48,036 nucleotides of DNA from Bartonella rattaustraliani AUST/NH4 (GCF_000312565.1 NZ_CALW02000013.1:1-48036), one strand, 5' to 3'; positions 1 through 10,055 are shown, counted from the stretch's first letter. Translations and numbers: made by a program. Notes: generated by a model not told the origin, from the sequence alone.

Positions 1-364
1 CATTGGAGCTCTTCTACGTGGTGTTGATCGTGAGGGGATTGAGCGTGGTCAAGTTTTGGCGAAGCCCGGTTCTGTTACGCCTCACACTCGTTTTAAAGCA
101 GAAGCTTATATTTTGACGAAAGATGAAGGTGGTCGTCATACTCCGTTTTTCACGAATTATCGTCCACAATTTTATTTTCGTACAACGGATGTTACAGGAA
201 TTGTGACCCTTCCCGAGGGAACGGAGATGGTTATGCCAGGTGATAATGTTGCTATGGATGTTTCTTTGATTGTTCCGATTGCTATGGAAGAGAAGCTTCG
301 TTTTGCTATTCGCGAAGGTGGTCGTACTGTTGGTGCAGGTATAGTTTCTAAGATCATTGAATAA
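1..364 (+). CDS. tuf: Elongation factor Tu, 3' part
   Basis: The reading frame is open from base 2 and ends with TAA at 362-364, giving about 120 residues of the C-terminal half of EF-Tu. The end of domain 2 ([17 protein letters not shown]) and domain 3 ([14 protein letters not shown]) are plain. EF-Tu carries aminoacyl-tRNA to the ribosome as a GTP complex; the GTPase domain lies outside the window. Its place directly before rpsJ is the usual alphaproteobacterial str-S10 junction. An internal TTG at 56 is not the start, because EF-Tu sequence continues upstream of it. Confidence 0.98.
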
Positions 365-377
365 AGAATGGTGAGTA

Positions 378-407
378 AAAGACGTCTTTGTCGTTAAAGA
401 CGTCTTT
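378..407 (+). promoter_or_regulatory. Inverted repeat in tuf-rpsJ gap
   Basis: The 12-base palindrome AAAGACGTCTTT occurs twice (378-389 and 396-407), separated by GTCGTT, so the transcript can fold into a 12-bp stem with a 6-nt loop. No separate T-run follows, so it may be an attenuator or processing site rather than a full terminator. It separates tuf from the S10 operon genes. Confidence 0.55.
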
Positions 408-429
408 CGTGACAAGGAAATAAAAGAGC

Positions 430-738
430 ATGAACAATCAGAATATCCGCATTCGTTTGAAAGCGTTTGATCATAGAATTCTTGATGCTTCGACGCGTGA
501 GATTGTGTCGACTGCTAAGCGTACTGGTGCGAATGTCCGTGGTCCGATTCCGCTTCCAACGCGGATTGAGAAGTTTACGGTTAACCGTGGACCGCATATT
601 GATAAGAAGAGTCGTGAGCAGTTTGAGATGCGCACACATAAACGTCTTCTTGATATTGTTGATCCAACACCTCAAACGGTAGATGCGCTTATGAAGCTTG
701 ATCTTTCTGCTGGGGTGGATGTGGAAATTAAGCTCTGA
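430..738 (+). CDS. rpsJ: 30S ribosomal protein S10
   Basis: A 102-residue protein with the S10 signature [19 protein letters not shown] followed by the THKRLLDI segment. S10 sits in the 30S head and in many bacteria also binds NusB in antitermination. It is the first gene of the S10 operon, 65 bases after tuf and 26 before rplC. Length matches the family. Confidence 0.98.
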   Translation: MNNQNIRIRLKAFDHRILDASTREIVSTAKRTGANVRGPIPLPTRIEKFTVNRGPHIDKKSREQFEMRTHKRLLDIVDPTPQTVDALMKLDLSAGVDVEIKL

Positions 739-764
739 AGTTTGAGGACAGAAGGAACGATCAG

Positions 765-1505
765 ATGCGTTCAGGTGTAATAGCACAGAAGCTGGGTATG
801 ACCCGCGTTTATAATGATGCTGGTGAGCATGTACCGGTGACAGTACTTCGTTTGGAGAATTGTCAGGTTGTTGCTCAGCGTACAGTTGAAAAGAACGGTT
901 ATACTGCTGTTCAATTAGGTGTGGGATTTTCTAAGGTTAAAAATACTTCGCAGGCTCTTCGGGGGCATTTTGCTAAGGCTTCTGTGGAGCCAAAAGCGAA
1001 AGTAGCGGAGTTTCGTGTAAGCCCTGAAAATCTTCTTGATATTGGTACGGAGATTACAGTGGAGCATTTTGTTCCAGGGCAGAGAGTAGATGTGACGGGT
1101 ACGAGTATCGGTAAGGGTTTTGCTGGTGTTATGAAGCGGCATAACTTTGGTGGGCATCGTGCGTCACATGGTAACTCGATTACACATCGTGCTCATGGTT
1201 CTACAGGTCAGTGTCAGGATCCGGGTAGGGTCTTTAAAGGTAAAAAGATGGCTGGCCATATGGGGCAGGTCCGTGTAACAACACAGAATATTGAAGTTGT
1301 TTCCACAGATGTTGAACGTGGTTTAATTTTAGTTCGTGGTGCTGTTTCTGGTTCTAAGGGTGCTTGGATTTTGATGCGAGATGCTGTAAAAAAGCCTCTT
1401 CCTAGTAATGCGCCAAAGCCTGCTGGTATTCGCCAACGTGCGAAAGAGAAAATGGAAGGGGTTGCTCCAGTTATGGAAACCTCTGACGCTGAGGGAGCCG
1501 TATGA
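765..1505 (+). CDS. rplC: 50S ribosomal protein L3
   Basis: L3 of 246 residues. The conserved core [20 protein letters not shown] and the following KMAGHMG stretch near the peptidyl transferase centre are present, including the Gln that is methylated by PrmB in other bacteria. The protein is longer than the roughly 210-residue E. coli form because of a charged C-terminal tail after about residue 205. The stop overlaps the rplD start region, suggesting translational coupling. Confidence 0.98.
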   Translation: MRSGVIAQKLGMTRVYNDAGEHVPVTVLRLENCQVVAQRTVEKNGYTAVQLGVGFSKVKNTSQALRGHFAKASVEPKAKVAEFRVSPENLLDIGTEITVEHFVPGQRVDVTGTSIGKGFAGVMKRHNFGGHRASHGNSITHRAHGSTGQCQDPGRVFKGKKMAGHMGQVRVTTQNIEVVSTDVERGLILVRGAVSGSKGAWILMRDAVKKPLPSNAPKPAGIRQRAKEKMEGVAPVMETSDAEGAV

Positions 1506-2125
1506 TGGATCTTGTAATTAAAACCCTTGATGGTAATGAGGCTGGTAAGTTAGAGGTTTCTGAGAATATTTTTGGTCTTGTTCCGCGTGAAGATATTTTA
1601 CAGCGTGTTGTTCGTTGGCAGCTTGCTCGTCGTCAGCAGGGAACGCATCAAACGCAGGGGCGTTCAGATGTGTCGCGAACAGGAGCAAAGATGTTTAAAC
1701 AAAAAGGAACGGGTCGTGCTCGGCATTCATCTGCTCGTGCACCGCAGTTTCGGGGGGGGGGTAAGGCGCACGGTCCTGTGGTGCGTAGCCATATGCATGA
1801 TCTGCCTAAAAAAATTCGCGCTTTCGGAGTGCGTCTTGCTTTGTCAGCGAAATTGAAAACGAATGATTTAATTATTGTTGATGATCTGAGTGTTAAGGAT
1901 TCTAAAACGAAGACGCTTGTTTCTCGTTTTTCTATGCTTGGGTTGGATAATGCTCTTTTAATTGGTGGAAAAGAAATTGATGTGAATTTTTCTTGCGCTG
2001 CATCGAATATTCCTAATATTGATGTTTTACCAATTCAAGGGATTAATGTTTATGATATCTTGCGTCGCAGCAAACTTGTTTTGTCAAAAGCGGCTGTTGA
2101 TGCTCTTGAGGAGCGTTTTAAATGA
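1505..2125 (+). CDS. rplD: 50S ribosomal protein L4
   Basis: L4 of 206 residues, with the conserved loop [20 protein letters not shown] that reaches into the exit tunnel. Two tandem ATG codons occur at 1502 and 1505; I chose 1505 because GAGGGAG (1491-1497) is then 7 bases upstream. In E. coli L4 also represses the S10 operon; whether it does so here cannot be seen. The RGGG codons form an uninterrupted run of ten G (1752-1761), which is odd for an AT-rich genome. Confidence 0.97.
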   Translation: MDLVIKTLDGNEAGKLEVSENIFGLVPREDILQRVVRWQLARRQQGTHQTQGRSDVSRTGAKMFKQKGTGRARHSSARAPQFRGGGKAHGPVVRSHMHDLPKKIRAFGVRLALSAKLKTNDLIIVDDLSVKDSKTKTLVSRFSMLGLDNALLIGGKEIDVNFSCAASNIPNIDVLPIQGINVYDILRRSKLVLSKAAVDALEERFK

Positions 2126-2415
2126 CAGATCTTCGCCATTATGATATAATTGTTAGTCCAGTTATTAGTGAAAAGTCGACCATGGTTTCTGAGTACAATC
2201 AGGTTGCTTTTAATGTTGCACCGAAGGCGACAAAGCCTGAGATTAAAGCTGCTGTTGAGGCGCTTTTTAATGTTAAAGTTAAAGCGGTTAACACGATAGT
2301 TCGCAAAGGTAAGGTAAAACGTTTCAAAGGGATTGTTGGTCGGCAGAGTGATGTGAAAAAAGCGATCGTGACTTTGGCTCAAGGTCAGTCTATCGATGTT
2401 TCAACAGGTCTTTAG
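2122..2415 (+). CDS. rplW: 50S ribosomal protein L23
   Basis: L23 of 97 residues, with the typical N-terminus ([16 protein letters not shown]) and the [15 protein letters not shown] extension. It lines the tunnel exit and is the docking point for trigger factor and SRP. The ATG overlaps the rplD stop in an ATGA arrangement, indicating coupled translation. Confidence 0.98.
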   Translation: MTDLRHYDIIVSPVISEKSTMVSEYNQVAFNVAPKATKPEIKAAVEALFNVKVKAVNTIVRKGKVKRFKGIVGRQSDVKKAIVTLAQGQSIDVSTGL

Positions 2416-2436
2416 AGAGGCTCGGAGATAAAAATA

Positions 2437-3270
2437 ATGGCACTTAAGCACTTTAATCCAACTACGTCCGGGCAGCGTCAACTTGTTATTGTAGATCGCT
2501 CTTGTCTTTATAAGGGTAAATCTGTAAAGACTTTAACTGAAGGGTTGTCATCAAAAGGTGGGCGTAACAATCATGGTCGAGTTACTGCTCGTTTTCAGGG
2601 TGGTGGACATAAGCGCAGTTATCGGTTTGTTGATTTTAAGCGTCTTAAACGTGGTGTTCCTGCGAAAGTTGAGCGTTTAGAATATGACCCAAATAGGACG
2701 GCATTTATTGCTTTAGTTCGTTATGAAGATGGGCAATTAAGTTATATTCTTGCACCACAGCGCCTTGCTATTGGTGATACCATTATAGCTGGTTCAAATG
2801 TTGATGTTAAACCGGGTAATGCTATGCCACTCGGTAATATGCCTGTAGGTACAATTGTTCATAATGTTGAAATGAAACCGGGAAAAGGTGGCCAGATTGC
2901 GCGTTCAGCTGGTACTTATGCACAGTTGGTTGGACGAGATCAAGGAATGGCTATTCTTCGTCTTAATTCCGGGGAGCAGCGTTTGGTATCTGGCAGTTGT
3001 TTTGCAACTGTTGGTGCAGTTTCTAATCCTGATCACGGGAATATTAATGATGGTAAAGCGGGTCGGTCGCGTTGGCGTGGTAGACGTCCACATGTTCGTG
3101 GTGTTGCTATGAATCCGGTTGATCATCCACATGGTGGTGGTGAAGGTCGTACATCGGGGGGGCGTCATCCAGTGTCTCCTTGGGGTAAACCTACAAAAGG
3201 TAAGCGTACGCGCTCTAATAAAGCCACTGATAAGTTTATCATGCGTACGCGTCATCAGCGCAAGAAATGA
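2437..3270 (+). CDS. rplB: 50S ribosomal protein L2
   Basis: L2 of 277 residues, the most conserved 23S-binding protein, needed for subunit association. Hallmarks include [20 protein letters not shown] near residue 40 and the C-terminal [15 protein letters not shown] motif, which contains the functionally important His. Length and order in the S10 operon are normal. A G7 run falls at 3156-3162. Confidence 0.99.
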   Translation: MALKHFNPTTSGQRQLVIVDRSCLYKGKSVKTLTEGLSSKGGRNNHGRVTARFQGGGHKRSYRFVDFKRLKRGVPAKVERLEYDPNRTAFIALVRYEDGQLSYILAPQRLAIGDTIIAGSNVDVKPGNAMPLGNMPVGTIVHNVEMKPGKGGQIARSAGTYAQLVGRDQGMAILRLNSGEQRLVSGSCFATVGAVSNPDHGNINDGKAGRSRWRGRRPHVRGVAMNPVDHPHGGGEGRTSGGRHPVSPWGKPTKGKRTRSNKATDKFIMRTRHQRKK

Positions 3271-3285
3271 GAAAGGTAGTCTGAA

Positions 3286-3564
3286 GTGGTTCGTTCAGTT
3301 TGGAAAGGTCCGTTTGTTGACGGCTATCTTCTTGGAAAAGCAGAAAAGGTCCGTGCGAGTGGGCGCAATGAAGTTATTAAAATATGGAGTCGTCGCTCTA
3401 CTATTTTGCCGCAATTTGTTGGTTTGACTTTTGGTGTTTACAACGGTAATAAACATATTCCTGTTTCTGTTTCTGAAGAGATGGTTGGGCATAAGTTTGG
3501 TGAGTTCGCTCCCACTCGGACTTATTATGGGCATGGTGCAGATAAGAAAGCGAAGAGGAAATAG
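3286..3564 (+). CDS. rpsS: 30S ribosomal protein S19
   Basis: S19 of 92 residues, recognised by [14 protein letters not shown] and the C-terminal [20 protein letters not shown]. It forms a complex with S13 in the 30S head. The start is GTG at 3286, the only one that gives the normal N-terminus; a weak purine-rich site lies about 9 bases upstream. Confidence 0.97.
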
Positions 3565-3567
3565 GTG

Positions 3568-3957
3568 ATGGGAAAAGCTAAGGTTCCGCGCCAGCTTAAA
3601 GATAATGAGGCGAGAGCTATTGCTCGGACAATTCGTGTTAGCCCACAAAAACTTAATTTGGTTGCTGCTATGATTCGTGGTAAAAAGGTTAATGTTGCGT
3701 TGGCTGATTTGACGTTTTCACGTAAACGTATTGCGAGTACAGTGAAGAAAACTCTTGAATCGGCGATTGCAAATGCAGAAAATAATCACGATCTTGATAT
3801 TGATTCGCTTATTGTTGCAGAAGCCTATGTTGGTAAGTCGATCGTGATGAAGCGTTTTCATGTTCGTGGTCGTGGACGCGCTAGCCGGATTGAACGTCCG
3901 TTTTCACATCTTACTATTATTGTTCGTGAAATTACCGAAAAAGTGGAGGCCGCATAA
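3568..3957 (+). CDS. rplV: 50S ribosomal protein L22
   Basis: L22 of 129 residues, with the core motif [20 protein letters not shown] and the C-terminal beta-hairpin region that lines the exit tunnel. A GTG precedes the ATG in frame (3565), but ATG 3568 has the better spacing from AGAGGAAA. The stop codon shares one base with the rpsC start. Confidence 0.97.
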   Translation: MGKAKVPRQLKDNEARAIARTIRVSPQKLNLVAAMIRGKKVNVALADLTFSRKRIASTVKKTLESAIANAENNHDLDIDSLIVAEAYVGKSIVMKRFHVRGRGRASRIERPFSHLTIIVREITEKVEAA

Positions 3958-4667
3958 TGGGTCAGAAGATCAATCCAATAGGACTTCGTCTTGGAGTTAA
4001 TCGGACTTGGGATTCCCGTTGGTATGCTGATAGTGGTGAGTATGGGCGTCTTCTTCATGAGGATTTGAAGATTCGTTTGTATGTACTTGAAGAGCTTAAA
4101 CAAGCAGCTATTTCCAAAGTTGTTATTGAGCGTCCGCATAAGAAATGTCGTGTGACGATTCATTCTGCACGTCCAGGTTTAATTATTGGCAAAAAAGGTG
4201 CTGATATTGAAAAACTTCGTCGTAAACTTTCGGAAATGACAAATGCTGAAACTTCATTGAATATTGTGGAAATTCGTAAGCCTGAAATTGATGCCACGAT
4301 TATTGCACAATCAATTGCTCAGCAGTTGGAACGTCGTGTTGCTTTTCGGCGTGCAATGAAGCGTGCAGTTCAGTCGGCTATGCGTCTTGGGGCAGAGGGA
4401 ATTCGTATTAACTGTTCTGGTCGTTTAGGTGGTGCTGAAATTGCTCGTATGGAGTGGTATCGTGAGGGGCGTGTTCCTCTTCATACTTTGCGTTCTGATG
4501 TTGATTACGGTACAGCAGAAGCTAAAACTGCTTACGGTGTTTGTGGTGTTAAGGTTTGGGTCTTTAAAGGTGAGATTTTGGAGCATGATCCGATGGCTTC
4601 AGAACGTCGTGCTACAGAGGCTGACCATTCTGGTTCTTCGTCGAATCGTCGCCGCGAAAGTGCTTAG
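3957..4667 (+). CDS. rpsC: 30S ribosomal protein S3
   Basis: S3 of 236 residues. The N-terminal [13 protein letters not shown], the KH-type RNA-binding motif ([17 protein letters not shown]) and the C-terminal domain with [20 protein letters not shown] are visible. It forms part of the mRNA entry channel and its helicase activity. TAATG overlap with rplV suggests coupling. The Ser/Arg-rich tail is short and variable, as is usual. Confidence 0.98.
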   Translation: MGQKINPIGLRLGVNRTWDSRWYADSGEYGRLLHEDLKIRLYVLEELKQAAISKVVIERPHKKCRVTIHSARPGLIIGKKGADIEKLRRKLSEMTNAETSLNIVEIRKPEIDATIIAQSIAQQLERRVAFRRAMKRAVQSAMRLGAEGIRINCSGRLGGAEIARMEWYREGRVPLHTLRSDVDYGTAEAKTAYGVCGVKVWVFKGEILEHDPMASERRATEADHSGSSSNRRRESA

Positions 4668-4703
4668 TTTTTATGATTGAACTAAAATTTGGAGTAGAGA
4701 GCA

Positions 4704-5117
4704 ATGTTGCAGCCAAAGCGCACAAAGTTCCGTAAACAGTTTAAAGGCCGTATTCACGGTGTTTCGAAGGGTGGTACGGATTTAAATTTCGGTGCTTACG
4801 GTTTGAAGGCTGTTGAGCCAGAGCGGATTACTGCCCGCCAAATTGAAGCGGCGCGTCGTGCGATCACGCGTTATATGAAACGTTCTGGTCGTGTATGGAT
4901 TCGTATTTTTCCGGATCTTCCGGTTACGTCTAAGCCGACCGAGGTTCGTATGGGTAAGGGTAAGGGAAGTGTTGATTATTGGGCTGCACGTGTTGCGCCT
5001 GGGCGCGTCATGTTTGAGCTTGATGGGGTTTCTGAGGATGTGGCACGTGAGGCGCTAAGGCTTGGTGCTGCAAAGTTGCCTATTAAGACACGTTTCATAC
5101 AGCGTATTGCTGAATAA
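4704..5117 (+). CDS. rplP: 50S ribosomal protein L16
   Basis: L16 of 137 residues with [16 protein letters not shown] at the start and the [18 protein letters not shown] motif. It contacts the A-site tRNA and is needed for late 50S assembly. It follows rpsC by 36 bases, a gap without a visible hairpin. Confidence 0.98.
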   Translation: MLQPKRTKFRKQFKGRIHGVSKGGTDLNFGAYGLKAVEPERITARQIEAARRAITRYMKRSGRVWIRIFPDLPVTSKPTEVRMGKGKGSVDYWAARVAPGRVMFELDGVSEDVAREALRLGAAKLPIKTRFIQRIAE

Positions 5118-5129
5118 AGAGGTTAAGCG

Positions 5130-5330
5130 ATGAGAGCCACAGAATTACGGGCGCAAACGCTCGACCAAATGAAAGATGAATTGGCTAAGTTAAAGAAAGA
5201 GCAGTTTAATTTGCGCTTTCAAAAGGCGACGGGTCAATTGGAAAAGACTGCACGTGTTAGGCAAGTTCGTCGTGATATTGCGCGTGTGAAAACTTTTCTT
5301 CATCAGAAGATAAATGAAAGTAAGGTTTGA
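5130..5330 (+). CDS. rpmC: 50S ribosomal protein L29
   Basis: L29 of 66 residues, a small two-helix protein next to the tunnel exit. The motifs [20 protein letters not shown] and [20 protein letters not shown] are the family signature. It lies 12 bases after rplP and 12 before rpsQ. Confidence 0.97.
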   Translation: MRATELRAQTLDQMKDELAKLKKEQFNLRFQKATGQLEKTARVRQVRRDIARVKTFLHQKINESKV

Positions 5331-5342
5331 GGAAATAGAGAG

Positions 5343-5582
5343 ATGCCTAAACGCATTTTGCAGGGTGTTGTTGTTAGCGACAAAAGCGATAAAACTGTAG
5401 TTGTTAAAGTGGAACGTCGTTATTCTCATCCACTTCTTAAAAAGACTGTTCGGCAGTCTAAAAAGTATAAGGCGCATGACGAAAGCAACCAATTCAAGAT
5501 TGGAGATCAGATTTCTATTCAGGAATCTAAGCCAATTTCGAAAGATAAGTGTTGGATTGTTGTTAAAGGCAGTGTAGCGTAG
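5343..5582 (+). CDS. rpsQ: 30S ribosomal protein S17
   Basis: S17 of 79 residues, an OB-fold protein binding 16S rRNA helices 7 and 11. [20 protein letters not shown] and [22 protein letters not shown] are typical. It closes the S10 operon segment and is followed by an unusually wide 149-base gap containing a bulged inverted repeat. Confidence 0.97.
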   Translation: MPKRILQGVVVSDKSDKTVVVKVERRYSHPLLKKTVRQSKKYKAHDESNQFKIGDQISIQESKPISKDKCWIVVKGSVA

Positions 5583-5674
5583 TTTAACTAGGTTTATTGT
5601 CTTAGAATTTAGCAGCGGCTTTGCTTCCATTGGTAGATTTGAAGGCAGTGGCTTTATCATTGTTTGGCAGGCAG

Positions 5675-5703
5675 ATCCGGATGTTTTAGAGGCAAAACCG
5701 GAT
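5675..5703 (+). promoter_or_regulatory. Bulged hairpin in rpsQ-rplN gap
   Basis: ATCCGG (5675-5680) pairs with CCGGAT (5698-5703), and TTTT/AAAA continues the stem after a 3-nt bulge, giving about 10 bp around an AGAGGC loop. It lies 29 bases before rplN at the S10/spc operon boundary. It could be an autoregulatory site for an r-protein (in E. coli S8 represses spc at the L5 region) or an RNA processing signal. This role is inferred. Confidence 0.5.
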
Positions 5704-5731
5704 ATAAATATTTGAGAGAAGGTGGCCAGTC

Positions 5732-6100
5732 ATGATTCAGATGCAAACAAATCTCGACGTTGCCGATAACTCTGGTGCTCGTCGTGTCATGTGCATTAAG
5801 GTGTTAGGCGGTTCAAAGCGGAAATATGCTTCGGTCGGTGATATTATTGTTGTTTCGGTTAAGGATGCTATTCCTCGTGGCCGCGTTAAGAAGGGTGATG
5901 TGATGAAGGCTGTAGTGGTTCGTACTGCTAAGGATATTCGTCGCGCAGATGGGAGTGTCATTCGTTTTGACAGTAATGCTGCTGTTTTGGTGGATAATAA
6001 GAAAGAGCCGATCGGTACACGTATCTTTGGACCAGTTCCTCGCGAACTTCGTGGTAGGAATCATATGAAGATCATTTCGCTCGCTCCTGAAGTGTTATAA
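5732..6100 (+). CDS. rplN: 50S ribosomal protein L14
   Basis: L14 of 122 residues, beginning [19 protein letters not shown] and ending with [22 protein letters not shown], both family signatures. It forms an intersubunit bridge and binds the silencing factor RsfS in other bacteria. It is the first gene of the spc segment. A good AGAAGG site precedes the ATG. Confidence 0.98.
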   Translation: MIQMQTNLDVADNSGARRVMCIKVLGGSKRKYASVGDIIVVSVKDAIPRGRVKKGDVMKAVVVRTAKDIRRADGSVIRFDSNAAVLVDNKKEPIGTRIFGPVPRELRGRNHMKIISLAPEVL

Positions 6101-6112
6101 GGAGTTGATGTT

Positions 6113-6427
6113 ATGCAGAAGATTCGAAAAGGTGATAAAGTTGTTGTTTTATCCGGTAAGGATAAAGGGTGTAGTGGTGAAGTAATTAAGGTGAATCCGA
6201 AGGAGAATAGAGCTTTTGTTCATGGGATTAATATGATCAAACGTCATCAACGTCAGACACAAAAGCAAGAGGCTGGGATTATTTCTAAGGAAGCTTCGAT
6301 TCACTTATCTAATTTGGCGATTGCTGATCCTAAGGATGGTAAGCCAACACGTGTGGGTTTTCGGATGAATGCAGATGGTAATAAGGTTCGTTTTGCCAAG
6401 CGTTCGGGAGATTTGATTGATGGCTGA
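6113..6427 (+). CDS. rplX: 50S ribosomal protein L24
   Basis: L24 of 104 residues with the KOW motif ([20 protein letters not shown]) at residues 6-26. It initiates 50S assembly by binding the 5' end of 23S rRNA. Its stop lies inside the rplE start region, an 8-base overlap. Confidence 0.97.
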   Translation: MQKIRKGDKVVVLSGKDKGCSGEVIKVNPKENRAFVHGINMIKRHQRQTQKQEAGIISKEASIHLSNLAIADPKDGKPTRVGFRMNADGNKVRFAKRSGDLIDG

Positions 6428-6977
6428 GGAAAAACAGACGCCGCGTATGAAGGTGCATTATTTTGAAGTGGTTTGTAAAACTCTTCAAGACAAATTTAAT
6501 TATAAAAATGCGATGCAAATTCCGCGTGTTGATAAAATTGTGGTCAATATGGGGATCGGTGAAGCAACTACTGATTCTAAAAAGCCTTCTATTGCTGCTG
6601 AGGATCTGGGATTAATAACAGGTCAGAAGGCTGTTGTTACTCGTGCACGTAATTCTATTGCAACCTTTAAGGTTCGTGAAGGTATGCCTCTTGGGGCTAA
6701 AGTTACGTTGCGCAAAGATCGTATGTTTGAGTTTTTGGATCGTCTTGTTACGATTGCGCTTCCGCGAGTTCGTGATTTTCGTGGTTTGAATCCAAAAAGC
6801 TTTGATGGTCGTGGTAATTTTGCTATGGGTATCAAAGAACACATTGTATTCCCAGAAGTCAACTATGATAAAGTTGATCAAATTTGGGGTATGGATATTA
6901 TCGTTTGTACGACAGCGAAGACGGATGATGAAGCGCGTGAGTTATTGCGTGCTTTTAATTTTCCTTTTCGTTCGTAA
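6420..6977 (+). CDS. rplE: 50S ribosomal protein L5
   Basis: L5 of 185 residues, with [18 protein letters not shown] and the [13 protein letters not shown]-like segment [21 protein letters not shown]. It binds 5S rRNA and the P-site tRNA. I start at ATG 6420, giving the family length; a TTG one codon earlier is also in frame. It overlaps the end of rplX. Confidence 0.97.
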   Translation: MAEEKQTPRMKVHYFEVVCKTLQDKFNYKNAMQIPRVDKIVVNMGIGEATTDSKKPSIAAEDLGLITGQKAVVTRARNSIATFKVREGMPLGAKVTLRKDRMFEFLDRLVTIALPRVRDFRGLNPKSFDGRGNFAMGIKEHIVFPEVNYDKVDQIWGMDIIVCTTAKTDDEARELLRAFNFPFRS

Positions 6978-7001
6978 CGGCAAACGTAGCGAGGTAAGAT
7001 T

Positions 7002-7307
7002 ATGGCCAAAGTGAGTGCCGTTGAAAAAAATAAACGTCGTGAGGTGATGGTAAAGCGTTATGCTGCACGTCGTGCGCGTTTGAAAGCGATCGTTATGGAT
7101 CAGAAACTTTCTCTAGAAGAGCGGTTCAGAGCTTCTGTTCAGTTAGCGGAGTTGCCACGTAACTCTGCGAGGGTTCGTGTTCGTAATCGGTGTGAGGTTT
7201 CGGGGCGCCCACGGGCCTATTATCGTAAATTAAAAATGTCGCGGATTGCGTTGCGTGAACTTGGCTCTATAGGCCATATTCCGGGCATTGTTAAGTCTAG
7301 TTGGTAA
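7002..7307 (+). CDS. rpsN: 30S ribosomal protein S14 (zinc-independent type)
   Basis: S14 of 101 residues. This is the long form without the CxxC zinc ribbon: only one cysteine ([19 protein letters not shown]) is present in the core. It sits in the 30S head. No short zinc-type paralogue is seen in this window. An AGGTAAG site precedes the ATG. Confidence 0.97.
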   Translation: MAKVSAVEKNKRREVMVKRYAARRARLKAIVMDQKLSLEERFRASVQLAELPRNSARVRVRNRCEVSGRPRAYYRKLKMSRIALRELGSIGHIPGIVKSSW

Positions 7308-7321
7308 GAGGAGATTGCTCA

Positions 7322-7720
7322 ATGTCTATGTCGGATCCTCTTGGTGATATGTTAACGCGTATTCGGAATGCGCTTGCTCGTAGAAAAAACAAAGTGGTTA
7401 CACCTGCTTCGAATCTTCGTGCCCATGTTCTTGATGTTCTTAAATCGGAAGGTTATATTCGCGGGTATAATCAGGTTGATTTAGGTGATGGAAAATCTGA
7501 GATTGAAATTGAATTGAAGTATTTTGAAGGTTTAGGTGCTATTCGTGAGATTTCACGTGTTTCAAGACCAGGGCGTCGTGTGTATGTTTCTGCTAAATCA
7601 ATTCCTCAGGTAGCGAATGGTCTTGGTATTTCGATTTTATCGACTCCTAAAGGCGTTATGGCTGATCATGAAGCACGTGAACAGAATGTTGGCGGGGAAC
7701 TTCTTTGTCGTGTTTTCTAA
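7322..7720 (+). CDS. rpsH: 30S ribosomal protein S8
   Basis: S8 of 132 residues beginning [20 protein letters not shown]. The C-terminal rRNA-binding block ([20 protein letters not shown]) is intact. In E. coli S8 represses the spc operon. An in-frame GTG lies upstream at 7301, but it overlaps rpsN; ATG 7322 is preceded by GAGGAGA and gives the standard N-terminus. Confidence 0.97.
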   Translation: MSMSDPLGDMLTRIRNALARRKNKVVTPASNLRAHVLDVLKSEGYIRGYNQVDLGDGKSEIEIELKYFEGLGAIREISRVSRPGRRVYVSAKSIPQVANGLGISILSTPKGVMADHEAREQNVGGELLCRVF

Positions 7721-7758
7721 GTGGTTGTAAGAAAACAGAAGAAAAATAGGTTAGAACA

Positions 7759-8292
7759 ATGTCTCGTATTGGAAAAAAGCCCATTTCAGTTCCTTCTGGG
7801 GTTACGGTGACTGTTGAAGGTCAGCTGGTTAAGGCAAAAGGACCAAAAGGTGAATTAAGTTACATCGTTAATGATGAAGTTTTGGTAAAGCTTGAAGAAA
7901 GTATTGTAACGGTTTTACCACGGGATCAATCGAAAGATGCTCGCTCTAAATGGGGAATGTCACGCTCAATGATTGAGAATCTTTTTTGTGGTGTGAAGGA
8001 TGGTTTTGAGAAGAGGCTGGAGATTAATGGTGTTGGTTATCGTGCTGCTTTGCAGGGTAAGGATGTTCAACTTTCATTAGGATTCTCACATGATGTGGTT
8101 TATAAAGTTCCATCGGGTGTGACTGTAACGGTACCTAAGTCTACTGAAATTGTTATTTCTGGGATTAATAAACAGCAAGTTGGGCAAGTTGCTGCGGAGA
8201 TTCGTGAATATCGCAGACCTGAGCCTTACAAAGGCAAGGGTATTAAACATGCAGATGAACGTATCTTCCGTAAAGAAGGTAAAAAGAAATAA
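7759..8292 (+). CDS. rplF: 50S ribosomal protein L6
   Basis: L6 of 177 residues, two tandem copies of the L6 fold, starting [15 protein letters not shown] and ending with the signature [18 protein letters not shown]. It lies near the factor-binding site of the 50S subunit. Length is that of the family. Confidence 0.98.
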   Translation: MSRIGKKPISVPSGVTVTVEGQLVKAKGPKGELSYIVNDEVLVKLEESIVTVLPRDQSKDARSKWGMSRSMIENLFCGVKDGFEKRLEINGVGYRAALQGKDVQLSLGFSHDVVYKVPSGVTVTVPKSTEIVISGINKQQVGQVAAEIREYRRPEPYKGKGIKHADERIFRKEGKKK

Positions 8293-8304
8293 AGGTTTTG
8301 CATC

Positions 8305-8667
8305 ATGGTTTCATCTAAGAATATCATTCAGCGTCGTGCACGGCGTGTTCGTCGTAGAATTAAGATGGTTTCTAATGATCGTCCGCGGCTTAGTATTTAT
8401 CGTTCGAATCAAAATATTTATGCTCAAATTATTGATGACTTGCGGGGGTGTACGCTTGTTTCGGCATCTACCATTGAGGGTGATTTGAAAAAGACATTAA
8501 AACGTGGTTCAGATAAAGAAGCTGCTTTAGCTGTTGGTAAATTAATTGCGGAACGTGCAAAAAAAGCTGGTGTGAATGAAGTGGTTTTTGATCGTGGTGC
8601 ATATGTTTACCACGGTAGAATAAAAGCTTTGGCTGAGGCTGCTCGTGAAGGTGGTTTAAGTTTCTAA
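8305..8667 (+). CDS. rplR: 50S ribosomal protein L18
   Basis: L18 of 120 residues, a 5S rRNA-binding protein. [20 protein letters not shown] at the basic N-terminus and the C-terminal [20 protein letters not shown] are typical. It is followed by a terminator-like hairpin before rpsE, unusual inside the spc operon. Confidence 0.97.
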   Translation: MVSSKNIIQRRARRVRRRIKMVSNDRPRLSIYRSNQNIYAQIIDDLRGCTLVSASTIEGDLKKTLKRGSDKEAALAVGKLIAERAKKAGVNEVVFDRGAYVYHGRIKALAEAAREGGLSF

Positions 8668-8671
8668 AATG

Positions 8672-8701
8672 CCTTATAAAAATTTTAGTAAGGTTTTTTT
8701 T
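8672..8701 (+). terminator. Terminator-like hairpin between rplR and rpsE
   Basis: CCTTAT (8672-8677) pairs with GTAAGG (8688-8693) in a 6-bp stem with an A/T-rich interior, followed at once by eight T (8694-8701). This has the form of a weak intrinsic terminator inside the spc gene run. It is more likely a partial attenuator than a full stop, since essential genes follow. Confidence 0.55.
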
Positions 8702-8780
8702 AGGATATATCGTATAGGTTTCTCTGGTTTGATGGGGAAGCTTTATTGTGGTGCTTCCGGAAAAGAAAAAGGAATTAGGA

Positions 8781-9329
8781 ATGGCACAAAAAGAACGTAG
8801 TGAACGAGATGAGCGGGATAGTGAGTTGGTCGATAGACTTGTTCATATTAACCGTGTTGCTAAAGTTGTGAAGGGTGGTAGGCGTTTTGGCTTTGCTGCT
8901 CTTGTTGTCGTTGGAGATCAAAAGGGGCGTGTGGGCTTTGGTCATGGTAAAGCGCGTGAAGTGCCAGAAGCGGTTCGTAAAGCTACGGAATCTGCAAAGC
9001 GTGGGATGATTTATGTTCCGTTGCGTTCTGGGCGTACGTTGCATCATGATCTTGAAGGTCGTCATGGAGCAGGTCGTGTTCTGTTGCGTTCGGCTTCCGC
9101 TGGTACCGGTATTATTGCTGGGGGGCCAATGCGTGCTATTTTTGAAACTCTTGGTATGCAGGATGTTGTTGCAAAATCATTAGGATCATCTAATCCTTAT
9201 AACATGGTACGTGCAACTTTTGATGCGTTAAAGAATCAAATGCATCCTAGAGATATTGCAGCTCAACGTGGTCTTAAATATTCGACTTTGCAGGTGCGTC
9301 GTCAACATTTAGTTGATGCAGAAGGGTAG
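8781..9329 (+). CDS. rpsE: 30S ribosomal protein S5
   Basis: S5 of 182 residues with the double-stranded RNA-binding type domain ([20 protein letters not shown]) and the C-terminal [16 protein letters not shown] block. It contributes to decoding fidelity. An in-frame GTG at 8748 would add 11 residues; ATG 8781 follows AGGAATTAGGA and fits the family N-terminus. It starts 113 bases after rplR. Confidence 0.96.
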   Translation: MAQKERSERDERDSELVDRLVHINRVAKVVKGGRRFGFAALVVVGDQKGRVGFGHGKAREVPEAVRKATESAKRGMIYVPLRSGRTLHHDLEGRHGAGRVLLRSASAGTGIIAGGPMRAIFETLGMQDVVAKSLGSSNPYNMVRATFDALKNQMHPRDIAAQRGLKYSTLQVRRQHLVDAEG

Positions 9330-9348
9330 TTTCTGAGATTATCAGAAA
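9330..9348 (+). promoter_or_regulatory. Hairpin touching the rpmD ribosome binding site
   Basis: A perfect 7-bp inverted repeat, TTTCTGA (9330-9336) and TCAGAAA (9342-9348), with loop GATTA. The AGGAA ribosome binding site of rpmD follows immediately at 9349, so folding could affect ribosome access. The stem starts directly after the rpsE stop codon. Confidence 0.5.
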
Positions 9349-9360
9349 AGGAATTAAGAA

Positions 9361-9567
9361 ATGGTTCAGGAAAAATCTCAGAATGGTAGGACTATAACAG
9401 TCGAACAAATTGGGAGTCCGATTCGGAACTCACAGGTGCAGCGTGCGACCTTAAAGGGGCTTGGATTGAATAAAGTCCGGCGGCGGCGTGTTTTGGAAGA
9501 TACGCTTTGTGTTCGCGGTATGATTTCCAAGGTTCGGCACCTTGTTCGCATTGTAAATGAAGCTTAA
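9361..9567 (+). CDS. rpmD: 50S ribosomal protein L30
   Basis: L30 of 68 residues; the family core [20 protein letters not shown] and [11 protein letters not shown] is present. It is a small protein on the 50S surface and is absent from many other lineages. It lies between rpsE and rplO as in other alphaproteobacteria. Confidence 0.96.
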   Translation: MVQEKSQNGRTITVEQIGSPIRNSQVQRATLKGLGLNKVRRRRVLEDTLCVRGMISKVRHLVRIVNEA

Positions 9568-9587
9568 AGATTGCGGGAGAAGAAGAT

Positions 9588-10055
9588 ATGAAACTCAATG
9601 AGCTGCGTGATCGTGAAGGTGCAACAAGGAGTCGTAAACGTGTCGGGCGTGGTATTGGCTCCGGCATTGGTAAAACTGGTGGTCGTGGTGTGAAAGGACA
9701 AAAGTCTCGTTCTGGTGTTTCCCTTAATGGTTTCGAGGGTGGGCAAATGCCTGTTTATCGTCGTTTGCCAAAGCGTGGGTTCAGAAATTTTTTTGCTAAG
9801 ACCTATAACGAAGTTTCGTTGGGGCGTATTCAATTGGCTGTTGATTCTGGTAAATTGAATATTGAAAGAGCTGTTGATATTATTACCCTAAAAGAGGCTG
9901 GTATTATTCGTCGTGCGAAAGATGGGGTGCGTCTTCTTTCTGACGGTGAATTAAAGTCAAAAATTGTATTTCATGTTTCTGGTGCTTCTAAGGCGGCCCG
10001 TCTTAAGATTGAAAAAGTTGGTGGTCAGGTTGTTTTTCCTGAGACTGCGCAGTGA
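9588..10055 (+). CDS. rplO: 50S ribosomal protein L15
   Basis: L15 of 155 residues. The Gly/Arg-rich N-terminus ([20 protein letters not shown], about residues 17-36) that threads into 23S rRNA and the later [18 protein letters not shown] motif identify it. A 156-base gap to secY follows. Confidence 0.97.
   Translation: MKLNELRDREGATRSRKRVGRGIGSGIGKTGGRGVKGQKSRSGVSLNGFEGGQMPVYRRLPKRGFRNFFAKTYNEVSLGRIQLAVDSGKLNIERAVDIITLKEAGIIRRAKDGVRLLSDGELKSKIVFHVSGASKAARLKIEKVGGQVVFPETAQ

Noticed and set aside
14-415. Minus-strand open frame across tuf
   Set aside because: Shadow of the EF-Tu coding frame; no homology and no ribosome site. Similar antisense frames in rplC, rplB, secY and other genes were rejected for the same reason.
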